DNA of 64,000 nucleotides from Sisyra terminalis (lineage: Eukaryota; Arthropoda; Insecta; Neuroptera; Sisyridae), in assembly GCA_958496175.1 (NCBI GenBank), contig OY292278.1, positions 16,058,001 to 16,122,000 on the forward strand, written 5' to 3'. The notes beneath the pieces were generated by a model. That model did not search any database, was not told where the DNA came from, and saw nothing but the letters and a program-made list of their open reading frames with translations. Of the stretch, positions 1 through 11,768 are shown piece after piece. Positions within the stretch are counted from its first letter, which is position 1. The number at the start of each line of letters is the position of its first letter. A program made the position numbers and the translations under genes.

Positions 1-552
1 GTTAATGACCTCACTCATCAATTGTTTTCTTGTAAGCTGTTCTTTTCAAGTTTCTATCATCATTTTCAATTATCGACGCTAACTATACTTACATATAATA
101 GCGACAGAATTGATTTTGAATAAAAGTAAATACTTATGTAAAATCCACTAAAACAAAAAGTCACAATTTCAATGAATATCCTAGCGATAGACGCCATGAT
201 TTTATCTATAAGTATTACTTAAATATTTATTTGATTATTTTTTGAATTCCAACGGCGTTGACATACAATTGATTCGTAATTGATAAATTGGATTGTCAGT
301 AAACTGATAAGATCACCACTATATAAACAATGGGATTTTGGTTTAAATATTGGATTGTATATTGCTTGTCCCCATAATGTGTAATTGATAGAACTTTAAC
401 CCATAAGGTGCTACATTTGGATAAAGTATAGATAAGAGGATAAAATGTGCTTGGAAATAAACATTGAAGATAGATTTCAGTTTTAAAAACAAATGATTTT
501 TTGTGGTTTGACTATAAAAAATTTACTACTAAATCAAGCTAAGAAAAAGGTT

Positions 553-1112
553 CAACTAAAATTCCAACCGAAAGTATTTCTTACGGCCGAAACCGAAACC
601 GAATTTCAGCATCAGTCTCAGTTTCGGCCAAAACCGAATTTATAATTAGTTTATCTTTACTTTTAAAATTCTATAGCTATTCATCATTCATTTAGTCTCT
701 AATATTTGATCATATCTAATTTCAAAGAAAGTACTTATGTTGAAATAAGGGGTTGATTTGAATGAAATACACCTAAAACTACTTTTTATTACTAATTACG
801 ATTAACATAAAATAAAATAAAGTTATAAATCAAAATTACTTTTTTTCTTAGTTTAGATACTCAAAACAGAAAGGACTCTTTCTTACATCTTAAAAGCAAA
901 ATAATTTCTTCTAAGCTTTTGTTAGTTTTCTTTCAAACTGTGAAAAAAAATAAAAAATAATTTCAATGAAATGATAATTATTTGTTTTTATAATCGAAGA
1001 ATCTTTATTAATGGTGTATGATTAATGGTATGTAATCTTACGAATTTAGTTTCGGTCGAAGCTTCGAAACCGAAACTACGCCGAATCCGGAAGTTCGGCC
1101 GGATACTAGTTG
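553..1112. mobile_element. Diverged element with TTCGGCCGAA-rich inverted termini
   Basis: The left end (CAACTAAAATTCCAACCGAA) and the reverse complement of the right end (CAACTAGTATCCGGCCGAAC) match; both subterminal regions are dense in CGAAACC/TTCGGCC motifs. About 560 bp, no ORF. The style resembles hAT-type MITEs, but no clear target duplication was found. Confidence 0.5.
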
Positions 1113-2162
1113 ATTTACTTCTAAGTGTAAAAATTCGTGTAAAAATTAACCATAAATAAATTACTATTGTCTGCATGAGATAAGGAACTTTAACGGATTA
1201 AAGATATAAAAGTCTTTAAGAAGTCTAACTTTAGTTGATTCCTCTGAAAGTTTTTGACAAATAAACAATAGAATGACCCTTTATAAGTTTCTTTCGAAGT
1301 TCGAAACCAATCCTGAAAATGTTTTCCCCATTTAATTTTTGCTATAATTCATCGGTTCATCCATCATAATCATGACTAAAATAGTCATTATAATGACATA
1401 GTGAGGAAGTACAAAAAGGTTGGACTATAAAATGAACCGGAAAGATCAATTTCCTTAATATTTAATCTATTTTTCACTAAATTCATGGAATTGAATTGTA
1501 GGAAATCTCTTTTGCCCACTCATCTATGTACTTTCAACAATTTATTTTTAATAAAATTGTGTTTTATCCTTTAATGTTTATACGTCGAACCGTCAGAGAA
1601 AAAGAAAGCCACTATTTTAATTTTAAGTAACCTTATTTAAAGTAGAAATAGTCATTTCCTTAAATTCAAATCTATGCCACATTTTTGGATTATTCATTGC
1701 CAATTAAAAGACAAATTTTTGTGCTATTTTTCCGAAACAACTTTTTATAATAAGGGAAAATCTAAAATGTCAAATTTTCAAAATCTCTTGAAAATTCATT
1801 TGCACAATTAAACATACGACAATCGTTTGGTACCAAGTTCAAACTATAAGATGAAAGAATGATGAAAAAAGCTCAATTTCTGGTGTTTGGCCAAAGATTT
1901 ACTAACATAAAATGGACCAGCAAGTGTTTGCGTTAATGTTTGTGGATTCCAAATATCTAACCATTTATTAATGTCGATCTTATGTAACGTTTTACGATAG
2001 TTCCATAGTTGACTTTCAATTCTTTGATGATACCAAGTAAGCTTTCATCTCTAAGATTTTGACGATATTTTCCACAATGGTCCCCCACGATGGTCCCCCA
2101 AACTAAGCCATCTATGATTATTTCAATAAAAATAGAGAAAACTAAAATTGCATGTAGCCTAT

Positions 2163-2330
2163 TGGTGGCCGAGTGGTCTAGGTGACCGCTCCAGAACTGG
2201 TAGGTAATGAGTTCGATCCTCGTATTGAGCAAATTTTCAAGATTTCTTGATAACGGATGTTATTAACTTTAGAGTCGCTAAAAGATCTTAGTTGTTATAA
2301 AGCGACGATAAATAACAATTAAAAAAATAC
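2163..2330 (+). repeat. tRNA-derived SINE, copy 1
   Basis: tRNA-Ser-like head: box A TGGCCGAGTGGTCTAGG, box B GAGTTCGATCC about 30 bp later, then a tail with TTAACTTTAGAGTCGCTA and TTATAAAGCGACGATAAATA ending in A-rich sequence. Two other copies (24398, 41774) share head and tail in order. Confidence 0.8.
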
Positions 2331-2565
2331 ATGTGATTGGTGTTAAAGCATCAAAAACGTTAATTTTTCATTTTTTTAATGGACTGAATTTGATTATTAT
2401 TTTTACTAAAACAAAATTAGAATATGTATGAATTTTGTTCTTTGATCATCCCCTAAGTAACGAGTTTTCCTCGCAAATGTGTAAGCTAATCACTCTATAA
2501 GAAATTATTAAAACGTATTTTTTTCTTTTTAACAATTATATTTACAATTCTTTGAAATCGTCGGT

Positions 2566-2699
2566 CTAAAGTGTTAATCTGCTAAGTATATTTTAGCAGC
2601 TTTTACAAGGGAAGGGAAAAATTAATGTAAGTGACTTAAGTTATTACAGATAGCTGGTTATATCATATAAACTTTAGGGTTAACAGATTAACACTTTAG
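2566..2699. repeat. Short inverted repeat, perfect 16-bp ends
   Basis: CTAAAGTGTTAATCTG at 2566-2581 is the exact reverse complement of 2684-2699. A second pair, TAGCTGGTT (2651) and AACCAGCTA (2713), overlaps it. Could be a ~134-bp MITE. Confidence 0.5.
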
Positions 2700-4605
2700 G
2701 TTGATATACTAAACCAGCTATGAACTCAATAAAAAAAAACCATCCCGGTTCCAAATAAGGTTTTCTTTTTAATGTTTTAATACTAATTTTGAAGTTCACA
2801 CAAAGTTGGACCAACACATTGCATAACAATAATTAATGTTGAACTAGTGATAAAATCATTAACAAAAAAAAAAAAATAAGTTTGATCAGTTAATATTTTA
2901 AACCACTGCATTCTTCGAATGCAGCTATATTTATGTATAGTTTTATGATTCACAACACGTTTCTCAAAAATATCAATAAATAAATACAGCAATATTTTAA
3001 AACAATGACAACTAATTAGTGATTTCCGATTGATTTTTTCCATATTAAGTACTTTTCTATGAAATATACTTTTATCAAAAAATCTTATTTTATAATTTAT
3101 GTGTGAGACGCCCACAGAACAAATTAAATTACTTTAATGCATTTTCCACGTGAACTAATTTAATATTAACTATAACTCTTTAATTTCATATATACACTTA
3201 ATTCTAATGAGTATTATTATATTAAACTAGTTTCGCAATTTACCATTATTGGAATGGTTCTTCTAGAAAACCACAAATGTTTCCAAAATAAAAAAAAGAG
3301 ATTTAGATTCAAGTTTGGAAGAAAAACTTTGTTTTGATGAGTTATTTTTTTAACAGTTCATTTAATATATTCTCTTTTTTGAACTTTTATATTTACATAA
3401 CTTCTGTAAGATGCTTCTAAATTATTGAATTTTTGTTTCAAGTAGTTGATAGGTACACATTTTTTTATTCATTAATCGTTTTATCAATAGTAGAATTTTG
3501 GCAACGTGAATTTTTTGTCAAAACTATAAATTTTTTGGTTATAATTTTAAGTCTTAAATAATTAGTCATTTTTCGTCAATTATTTTTAATTTTTAAATCC
3601 AAAAATTGCTTGTCCTTATAATTTTAAGATTTTAACTTACATGGAAGGGTAAAGGAGATTGTTAATGATAATTTTGGGCCAAAAATTAAAAGAAGATCTA
3701 TAAGGACCTCTTTTTGTAGCACGTCTTTTATACTAAATGGACTGATTCTGAAAGTTTTATGAAACCTGTTGAGGTCAGAGCCAAAGATTCTCAGCCTTTT
3801 ATCATCCCTAAAAAATAATATGTTACCCTTCTCTGCCGCAAAATAGTTTACTATATCTATTTCTTAAAAAAAGGTATACTATTTGGGTGTAATATAATCG
3901 CTAGCCAACTTAGAGGATCAAGAAACTTAAAAAATGCTGGATTTTTTTAATTTAAAATTTTGATTGATTTTAATCAATTAGAAAAGCTTTAGATATTATC
4001 GATAATAACCTGCAAGTTAAATGATAAGCTCAAAGCTCAATGAAGTATATGAAAAATCAAAACGTTGACTTAATTTCATAATCTTTTTTACAAAATTTAT
4101 TAAAAGTTTTAGTCGAGAAATTTGTATATATAAGGAGAAGAAAAAAAAGAATATTTTGATCAGGAAAACCTGGAAATTTGTTTTGAAGAAAAAATTGGAC
4201 ACCTTGAATGACCTTGAACATTACAGTTGTTTTCAATGGGGGAAGATGGAAACATTTTTTTTCCTTAATTATGTTTCAAAGACTTCTATATCAAAAGTAA
4301 AAATTATATCGATAAATGTAGCGATAAAGGCACCACATCTTTTATGACTAATTATTATTTATTAACAATTTATCAATATAAAGTGGAAATATATTGAGAA
4401 TATCAGAATACTATAGTACAAGTAGAGTAAATTAATGTATGCGGAAATCTCTTATAATAATCTAATCTATTATACTTTTGCTTATTTGAAGTAGACTTAT
4501 ATATTTTAAATATAATGTGAAATTATTATTGTAAAAATTTGAGCTTTCTATTCATTGGCAATGCGAATTTGATATCATATTTAAATTTTATTTTATTTCT
4601 TTCAG

Positions 4606-4748
4606 ACATGCAAGATTTTGCAAATTTATCGAGTAAAACTGTAACTGAAGTGCTGATGCTAGAAATGAAAATGGCTCCCAACGCCAAAACCTACATTATT
4701 TCTGGATATCCACGAAACATGCGTGACGTAGTTGAATATTCAGAAAAG
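4606..4748 (+). CDS. Adenylate-kinase-like gene, first visible exon
   Basis: Acceptor TTTCTTTCAG before 4606, donor AAG|GTATGA after 4748. It carries the first-domain motif SGYPRN. Two bases at the start complete a split codon, so an upstream exon is required. 143 bp. Confidence 0.8.
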
Positions 4749-7700
4749 GTATGAAATAGTTCATAAATTATAGCACACTATAGAATGTCGAGAAATCACT
4801 TCATGATTAAATCCAAATGTGAGCTTTGGGAAGAAAGGAATGGTACGAAGAATTTTAAAGTTTTGATATCTTAATAAATGGTTGAGTGGAATGCTTTAGT
4901 GCAGTGTTTATCAAATTTTGGGATCTTTGTACTGTATTTATCATTTTTACTACTTCCAAGTCAATTTTTTCGTGAAATCCTTGTGTAATTCAGTTGTTAT
5001 CTTAAAATATATTTTGCTGCATCAAGTGTAGTACCGTCGTAAGCGTAGTCTTACCAAACTATTCCTGTAACACTCTACGGAGGTAGAGTGGTCCGTGAAC
5101 CATATTTTGGGAAACACTACCTAAGTGTAACGTTATTTAAGGGGAGGGGGGTGAAAAAATGTGGCAAAATTTTAAAAAGGAGGATGACAAAGTCTTAAAA
5201 CTAAAAAATAGAGTGCCGTAATTTATGGATAATCTTTTCGGTGTAAAATCTTTATGACGTATAATTGGTTTTAAATTCGTAGATCCAAGTCGTTAATGGA
5301 GTAATTTTGGTGGCGTGGCGCCAAAAAGTTTTGGAACGACAGGTCGACTATGGTGCCAAACTCGGTCAAGTTGTGCTTTCACTGGCTCAAATGGAATTGA
5401 ACAATTTTTTCAAAAACGTAATGCCCGTCGTTGACTATTTCGATCAAAGTGGCATGCTGACGACAGTAAGTAGCCATTCAATTCAGCAATTAAAATCGAA
5501 TTTGTCAAACAATAAAACTTTTAGACAAATACGAATCAAAACAATTGATTCATACAATCATTTGTTCTAATTATTGATTTTATTTGCTATTTTAATGAAG
5601 ACAGAAAGAAAACGGAAATTTGATATAGCTTTTGTGTACATAAAACAATAGACACGCGATCATTTCCCGCTTTTATTTTTCTGTTTTTTTTTATTCGAAA
5701 ATGATGACGTCGTTATTACATGAATTTTTAAGGAGAATGTAATATTAACAATAATTTTGTTTAAAAAATAAAACTTTGTTGAACTCCAGTAGAATGGAGA
5801 GTTTATCGAGAAAAATTAAATATAATAGTTTTATTAATATTTAATCATTTCAATTATAATAAATCAATAAATATTCGATTGACAATGAAAAAAATGTTTA
5901 ATAGGTAAATGGTGAACGACATCCCGGTGATGTTTACAAGGATTTTCGCGAGGCTATCATGAAAATTCTGGGAATGCAAGACAATCCACCGATTCTCACC
6001 AATGGAACAGTGGCAACAATAACTAATTCGACTGAACCAATTGTTGATCGACTCACCAATCCTGGAGGAAATCGCAACGATTTGGGACAAACCTCAACTG
6101 TTACAGCCCCGAGGGTGCCTGCACCTCCTAAAAAACCTGTACAACAATCAGCGATGCCGGAAGTGATAACTGTACGAGCAGCGGCAGAACCTGCGACCAA
6201 TATTGTTAAGCCAACCAAAACCACGTGGCCATCAGTCATTTGGGTGATTGGTGGTCCAGGAAGTAACAAAGCAAAATTGTGCACGGCGGCTGCATCTCAA
6301 ATTCCCAATTGGGTACATTTAAGTGTTGGCCAACTTTTACGAACTGCAGCCATCCAAACTGATCCTGCGTTGGCAGGAGAAGTGAAAATTATTCGGCAAA
6401 GTGTTTCGGAAGGCGACATGGTGCCTCCAAACATTGTAATGCAATTAATAGAAACACAAATGGGAATTCATATAAGTGCCACAGGAGTTATAATTGATGG
6501 ATTTCCTAGAAATTTAAAACAAGCAAATGAATTCGAAATGAAGGTAATCCCCTTGTTTCTAAGTCAGTAACGATAATTTCAATGTTTGAATCATTTTTTT
6601 AACTAAGTTGGTACTGGAAAAGCTTAAGTAGTTTACTAGTAATGCGACGGCTAAATATTTATCCCTGCATTAATTCCAGAATTGGATATAAAACTGACAA
6701 ATTGTATACCAAAGTCCTGAATAATTTTTACCATTTTCACAACTTTAAAATCCGTTTTAATCATAGCTTTTCAACCTTGTTGTATCCACGGACAACCCAA
6801 AAATCCAAAAATGCTTTGCTGTCCATCAATGCTAGAATAAAATATTCAGTATTTAAATAATTGAGATTTTCTTCAAAATTATTAATATGGAGTTTAAAAA
6901 ATATAATGGAGCTTTTAGGTGCATTTTCAGGCTGTCGCTAGTCGCTGGTTTTGAGCGATAAATGCGATCACGTGACTAAAATGTAAATGTGCGCCAAAAT
7001 TTGAGCGACAAATGAGATTCTCTACCGAATATCAATTTACCGGTATAATCACTTTATTGTATAAGTATGGTGTATATAATTGCGTGAAATAAGTATTAAA
7101 TATACTTCTTTGTAAATATTCAGCGTCTGAAATAGAAATGAACCGACTATGAACTCTTTTTGGAAACGTATAGAGAAAATCATGTCTGGTGAATATGATA
7201 TGTATGGTAGAATTCAGCAAAATAGGTAAAAAAAAATTTAGCTTTATCGCTTCTTTTTTTTAATGGCACACATGTTATATTTTAGTTACGGCACTACATT
7301 TTTCGCTAGAAACCAGTGACTAGCAATTGCATGAAAATGCAGTACCATACGAACATATGGGACCATTTAGAAATCGTATTTAAGAGCGAATACAAAACAT
7401 GTGAAATTAATTTTTTTACTTGAAATTTAAGAAAATTTTTGCGGTTCTCCCAAAAGTCTTCGCGAACCACCCAAAAATCTCTACGGACCACCGGTTGAGA
7501 AACTAAGAGTTTAAATTCAGTGTTTTGATCAGTACTGAGTTAATTCGGTTCCAGAATTGAATTTCAAATATTAAATTTTCCACATCAGGGATCGCCCAAA
7601 TGGCCGATTTAGACCCCTTGAGGTCGTTTTAAAACTTTTTGAGGTCCATTTGATCTAGAGTGTCGATTAGGGGTTGAAAGGAAAACAGTTCTCAATATAC

Positions 7701-10573
7701 AAATAACATATACCTAATTTCGTATGCAATTATTTGTTAAATAATAAGATATTTGTGTATTTATATTCTCAAATAACGTACTTTAATAAATATTTAAATC
7801 ATAAAATAAATATCCAAACACTGATAGTTGTACTGAAGTAAACAGAAAAATTATTTTATAAGGATCGATGGGAGATTGCAAAATTATGTAGGGTTAATGA
7901 TTAAACTAGTTTGGCATCCCTATTCAATATTGGTACATAAATATCGAAAAAGTGTCGGGATTCTCGTCATTTTAGCAATTTTGAAAAGAAGTTTTTTGTT
8001 GTATGACTAATTTTAAAATAAAAATTAATGAACTGTTTAGGGTTAGTAAATGGAGTTCTAATACTAATTCTGGAATCACAAATATCTGAATTTGAGATTA
8101 AATTGAAGTCAAATCAGGCACTGTAACCTGTGATAAATTCGAATGGGTAGTTGAAAGGAAGGATTAACTTTTGTTTAATTACTATCTACTTAGAAAATTT
8201 CGAGTTCCCCTAAGTACTTTCTATATCCACATTATTCACCAGCTTTGGTTCAAATGAGTTCAAATAATTTATAATTGCTACAAGAACAAATTTTTAAAGA
8301 GTTAATGTACGACTAATGGATTTTAAAGAGCTTAATATAGGGAATTCTACAACCGCTTTAGATTTCTTTTGAATGATTTAAACATTGCAAACTACTAAAT
8401 TATTTTTGAAGAGTTTCTTCGTATGTTAAAAAATTTATAGATTTTTTTTTTCATTTTTAGTACAAACAAAAACCAACGTTAGTTTTACTCGATTGTTCCA
8501 AATTACAATTGGGAAGAGGGCGCTTAGACGACAGTGTATCTGCTTTTCGAAGAAGGTTGGAACTTTTTCGGGAACATTCGTTACCAATGCTTAAATCTAT
8601 GGATAATGATGGTCGATTAACAATTGTAAGTAAACTTTAGTTATAATCGTTATAAAACTTGTTTTACTTAACCAATTATTCTAGTCTTCTGGACTCTTAC
8701 CAATGTCACAAAAAAAGTGCAAGATCTTAGTATCAGGGATTTAATTCAAATTTTGTAGGAAGATAGATTTAGTGTTCCTCTTTATGAAAAAATATGGTTA
8801 TAGGGGTCACTACTTAATCATTTCTAGATGTTTGCAATTGAAGATGCCATTTACTCGTAAAATTTAGTTCTGAAGCAAATAATTATATGCTGTGGATTTG
8901 GGCTTACCGTAGTTGCAACAGATTGGTGTTCCTTATCATTAGAAACCAGTTTTGATTCCGTAGAAGGTGCATAACTTTTTAATATATGCCTTTTTACATA
9001 TAAAGACTTATAATGGAGTTTAAATAAATCAGAAATCAAATGTCTTTAATGACTAGAAACCAAATAGAGGTCTTATTTATTGAGTGAATTGCATCTTAAA
9101 TTGCAAATATCTAAAAAAATGATCGAGTAGTGATCTATATATCTTAACATATGTCTTCATCAACAGGGAACCTAAATCAACCATCTTATAAAGTAAGAAC
9201 TAAATTCGTGATCTCGAAATCTTGCACTATCCTTGCCAGTAGTAACCACAGGGATTTGTTATATTAATTTTAAAAATGAAAGTTTTATGGATTTATTTAT
9301 TGATTTCAATTTGGTAAATTTGGTACCCTCATACATTATATTGGTGTTTTTGGTGAATTTTTGGTTACCACAGTACTAAAGCTCCTAAATTTAGACTGAC
9401 TAAAATGTAGATTAAGGAAGGGTGATGCTGATTGGGCAGTTTTAATTAACTAAACTTTTCGTTTTAATTAACTTAATAATATGTGTGAAACCTAATAAAA
9501 ATCGAATCAATGTATCCTAGCATTTAAAAGAAGTCAATAAAATTTTAAAGTGACTAAGAAAAAAAACCGCTGAAAATGGAACATTTTTTTTTACAAAAGA
9601 CTTGAAAAATATTTTGAATATCGTTTTCAACTTTGTTGTTTAAGAATATGGTATATTATTTTTTACTTATAGTGATGTGTTTCTAATAAAGTAGTGCCAA
9701 GTGTTCATAGTTCAGAAGGCATTAAGCAAAATAGCAAAATATCACTTAAAAGTTCGAATTATGCATATCATGTATTCAAAACTAACGAATTTAATAAGGT
9801 ACACTTAACAAATTAGTTAATATATCGGAAAAAAATGATCCTGAAATTAAAATTAAACGATATGAATTTGACATGTTCTATTTTGTCCATATCCTGTTTT
9901 GTCATTAAGTCTTCAAAATATATTTTGCACACGTACGTAATAATATAAAAAGCAGAATATTCTGCTGCAATGGTTATCATTTTCATATTCTTTCTTATTT
10001 TGGGAGTTTTAAAAGAATATAATATAAATCTGTAACGCAAAGATTCATGATGTTTTTTTTCATAAAATTATACGTAGCATTGTAATTGAATTATAAATAA
10101 GAAAATTTGTAGATAAAAATAGATATACTGCATCAATATTTTATTATGTTTTCTGTTTAAAGGTCGATGGAGACACCGATTTACCTCAAGTTCAGGAAGA
10201 GTTTAATAAAATAATGCGGGACATAATGGAAGAGCTCACTTTAAACCAAAATCATATTGACCTAAATCGACCTCAAGAAAATTTTGTTGATGATTTAACA
10301 GCAATCACAACGTTGGAAACACTTCAAAGTCGAAATGACATCCCTAATGGTGTAATCAAACGTGATACAAAATTACTAAATGGAGATGTTAAAAATGTTC
10401 AAAGACCTACCCAAATGGGCAATGGCTTTCTAAACAATCAAAATAAGCATCTAGAAAATGGCCACGTGAACAATATGGCGAATTCTACATCAGTGATGAA
10501 TACTGCATTGATGGGACGAAATCAATTAGGATATAATGACAATATTGATACTATAAGTATAAATCATATGTAA
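4606..10573 (+). CDS. Adenylate-kinase-like protein, two nucleotide-kinase-fold domains (5' partial)
   Basis: Spliced CDS: join(4606..4748, 5283..5465, 5905..6543, 8461..8625, 10163..10573); all internal introns are phase 0 with GT/AG ends. The family (AK5 / fly CG9541 type) transfers phosphate between adenine nucleotides. The visible ~512 residues hold the C-terminal part of a first domain (SGYPRN, the DGFPR-type motif), a Pro/Asn-rich linker, and a second domain with P-loop-like GGPGSNKAK (about residue 224), DGFPRN and a LID-like GRGRLDD...FRRRL segment. The second P-loop keeps the lysine but departs from the usual GGPGSGKGT at three places, so activity may be weak or lost. A ~100-residue Asn-rich tail has repeated NG pairs. 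The first visible exon starts with a split codon and no P-loop for domain 1 is visible, so 5' exons lie left of the window. Stop TAA at 10571. Similarity is from memory, not a search. Confidence 0.85.
4902..5119. mobile_element. hAT-like MITE in adenylate-kinase-like intron
   Basis: Termini CAGTGTTTATCAAATTTTGG and, on the other strand, TAGTGTTTCCCAAAATATGG. Flanked by CTTTAGTG / CCTAAGTG (6 of 8 match), an 8-bp target duplication as in hAT elements. 218 bp, non-coding. Confidence 0.75.
5283..5465 (+). CDS. Adenylate-kinase-like gene, exon
   Basis: Acceptor TTCGTAG, donor ACA|GTAAGT; 183 bp, 61 codons, phase 0 at both ends. It encodes the end of domain 1 (VVDYFDQSGMLTT), which continues in frame into VNGERHPGDV of the next exon. 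Confidence 0.82.
5905..6543 (+). CDS. Adenylate-kinase-like gene, large exon with linker and second P-loop
   Basis: Acceptor TTTAATAG, donor AAG|GTAATC; 639 bp, 213 codons, phase 0. It starts with the end of domain 1, then about 75 low-complexity Pro/Ala/Thr/Asn residues, then WVIGGPGSNKAK and DGFPRN of domain 2. Confidence 0.88.
6918..7346. mobile_element. Inverted-repeat element, ~430 bp
   Basis: Left arm starts GGTGCATTTTCA and continues GCTAGTCGCTGGTTT, AGCGATAAATG, ACTAAAATGTAA. The right arm, read on the minus strand, gives the same order with a few differences (GGTACTGCATTTTCA, GCTAGTCACTGGTTT). Arms ~80 bp. No target duplication found; superfamily unknown. Confidence 0.65.
7435..7499 (-). 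mobile_element. hAT transposon end remnant
   Basis: On the minus strand: TTAGTTTCTCAACCGGTGG, then TCCGTAGAG and TTCGCGAAG. TTCTCAACCGGTGGTCC is typical of hAT element ends. No partner end seen. Confidence 0.5.
8461..8625 (+). CDS. Adenylate-kinase-like gene, LID-region exon
   Basis: Acceptor TCATTTTTAG, donor ATT|GTAAGT; 165 bp, 55 codons, phase 0. It encodes LLDCSK (central beta strand) and GRGRLDD...FRRRL (LID region with arginines), then the C-terminal helix region. Confidence 0.87.
8626..10162. other. Intron of adenylate-kinase-like gene
   Basis: 1.5 kb, AT-rich, holds a diverged foldback (8716-9230). No exon evidence. Confidence 0.75.
8716..9230. repeat. Diverged foldback, ~515 bp
   Basis: Left arm from GTGCAAGATCTTAG through GGTCACTACTTAATCATTT and TTTGCAATTGAAGATGC; the right arm on minus has GTGCAAGATTTCGAG, GATCACTACTCGATCATTT, TTTGCAATTTAAGATGC in the same order. 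Confidence 0.6.
10163..10573 (+). CDS. Adenylate-kinase-like gene, terminal exon
   Basis: Acceptor TTTAAAG before 10163, stop TAA at 10571-10573; 411 bp. It starts with VDGDTD (end of the kinase domain) and then runs into an Asn-rich tail with recurring NG pairs that I do not recognise as a domain. AATAAA-like signals follow near 10680 and 10757. Confidence 0.85.
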   Translation, partial: VDGDTDLPQVQEEFNKIMRDIMEELTLNQNHIDLNRPQENFVDDLTAITTLETLQSRNDIPNGVIKRDTKLLNGDVKNVQRPTQMGNGFLNNQNKHLENGHVNNMANSTSVMNTALMGRNQLGYNDNIDTISINHM

Positions 10574-11544
10574 ACTGCTGATATATGTGAAACCAATAAT
10601 TGTGTCATAGTCACTTTATGTTCAAATGGATATTGAATCATCTTACAAAAGCCGAAATTTTATACATAGCTTAAGAAACAAAATAAACAAAAAACGGCTG
10701 GACTATATGGGGCCAAAAGAATGCATAACTAAATATCTTTATTGTTAGAAAATTCAATTAAATAAATATTTGCATTATAGATTTTTTTAAGGAAATTAAT
10801 TTAATCAAAATCACAAATTGTCACAAACCGCTGGTCGGTTCGCAATTCGTTAGATATTTGGTTCAAATTTAATTTATAAGAATAATATTTTCACGTTAAT
10901 CTTGTATTTAAGGATTAAATATTTTACGTTTAATTTACATAAAATTGTTGACAATTGAAATGAGAAATTGTTTTTGATTTATTAATATACAAAAAGATAT
11001 AAATAATTCTTAAATTGAAATATGTAATACTTAACATATTTTGTGATAACACTTTGTACACTTATTTGTAATGGAAATGGATAGAAATATAGAATTAAAG
11101 GTAAATAATAGAGTGATGTTAATAATTCGTAAAAGCATTTGAAGAGTTATTGAAGTAAAGGAAAAGCACAGTTGTAAATACAATAATGTAAAATTGCTTA
11201 AATGGTAAAGGAACATTTCAGGTAATTTAATCTTATCAGTAATTTTATATTACTTAATTTGTGATAAGTTTTGAGATATTTTTTTATACTTTTTAGGCTT
11301 TTTAACCAAATTAGTGCTACTATATTTTTTTATCATAAGGTAGCATATGGTTTTCTTTTACAAAACATTTCTTGTCTTTAGAAGCGGTGCAGAAATTGTT
11401 TCAATCATTGAAGATTTTAATTTAAAAAATAAGTCCTCATAAGGAAAACCTTCCTCTGGAAAATTACTTGTTATAGATTTACCTTCTTAACTTTCCATTT
11501 GAATGTTAAATCTTAAACACCAATGATGGAAATGAAAAAGATAA

Positions 11545-11768
11545 GGCTAATGTGTACTTTAGCACACTCACAATCTGGCAATGTTGCATTTTCGACTTTG
11601 TTTTCAATTTAATTCGCGATTAAATCAATCCATAATGAAAATTTAGCCACAGCAGAGAGAATTATACCATATTAGAATTGAATTAACAAAAATATCGCGA
11701 ATTAAATTAAAAACAAAGTCGAAAATGCAACGTTGCCAGATTGTGGGTGTGCTAAAGTACATTTGGCC
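11545..11768. repeat. Foldback element, ~75-bp arms
   Basis: Left arm has TGTACTTTAGCACACTCAC, AATCTGGCAATGTTGCATTT, TCGACTTTGTTTTCAATTTA; the right arm is its near-perfect reverse complement. Single-arm relative at 29594-29644. Confidence 0.75.

Larger units (their letters stand above)
1..4605. other. AT-rich non-coding DNA, probably intron or 5' flank of the adenylate-kinase-like gene
   Basis: No supportable exon seen. It holds an inverted-repeat element (553-1112), a SINE (2163-2330) and a short inverted repeat (2566-2699). Small ORFs here look like chance. Confidence 0.6.
6544..8460. other. Intron of adenylate-kinase-like gene
   Basis: 1.9 kb intron, AT-rich. It contains an inverted-repeat element (6918-7346) and a hAT end remnant (7435-7499); otherwise nothing recognised. 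Confidence 0.8.

Noticed and set aside
2163..2235. Functional tRNA-Ser gene
   Set aside because: Boxes A and B are present but the cloverleaf is not complete, and the same head occurs twice more with a shared non-tRNA tail: a SINE.
4017..4347. Short ORFs on both strands
   Set aside because: Low-complexity Phe/Lys-rich frames in AT-rich DNA, no splice support.
5934..6284. Minus-strand ORF of 116 codons
   Set aside because: It is the antisense shadow of the adenylate-kinase-like exon at 5905-6543, which has matching splice phases and motifs.
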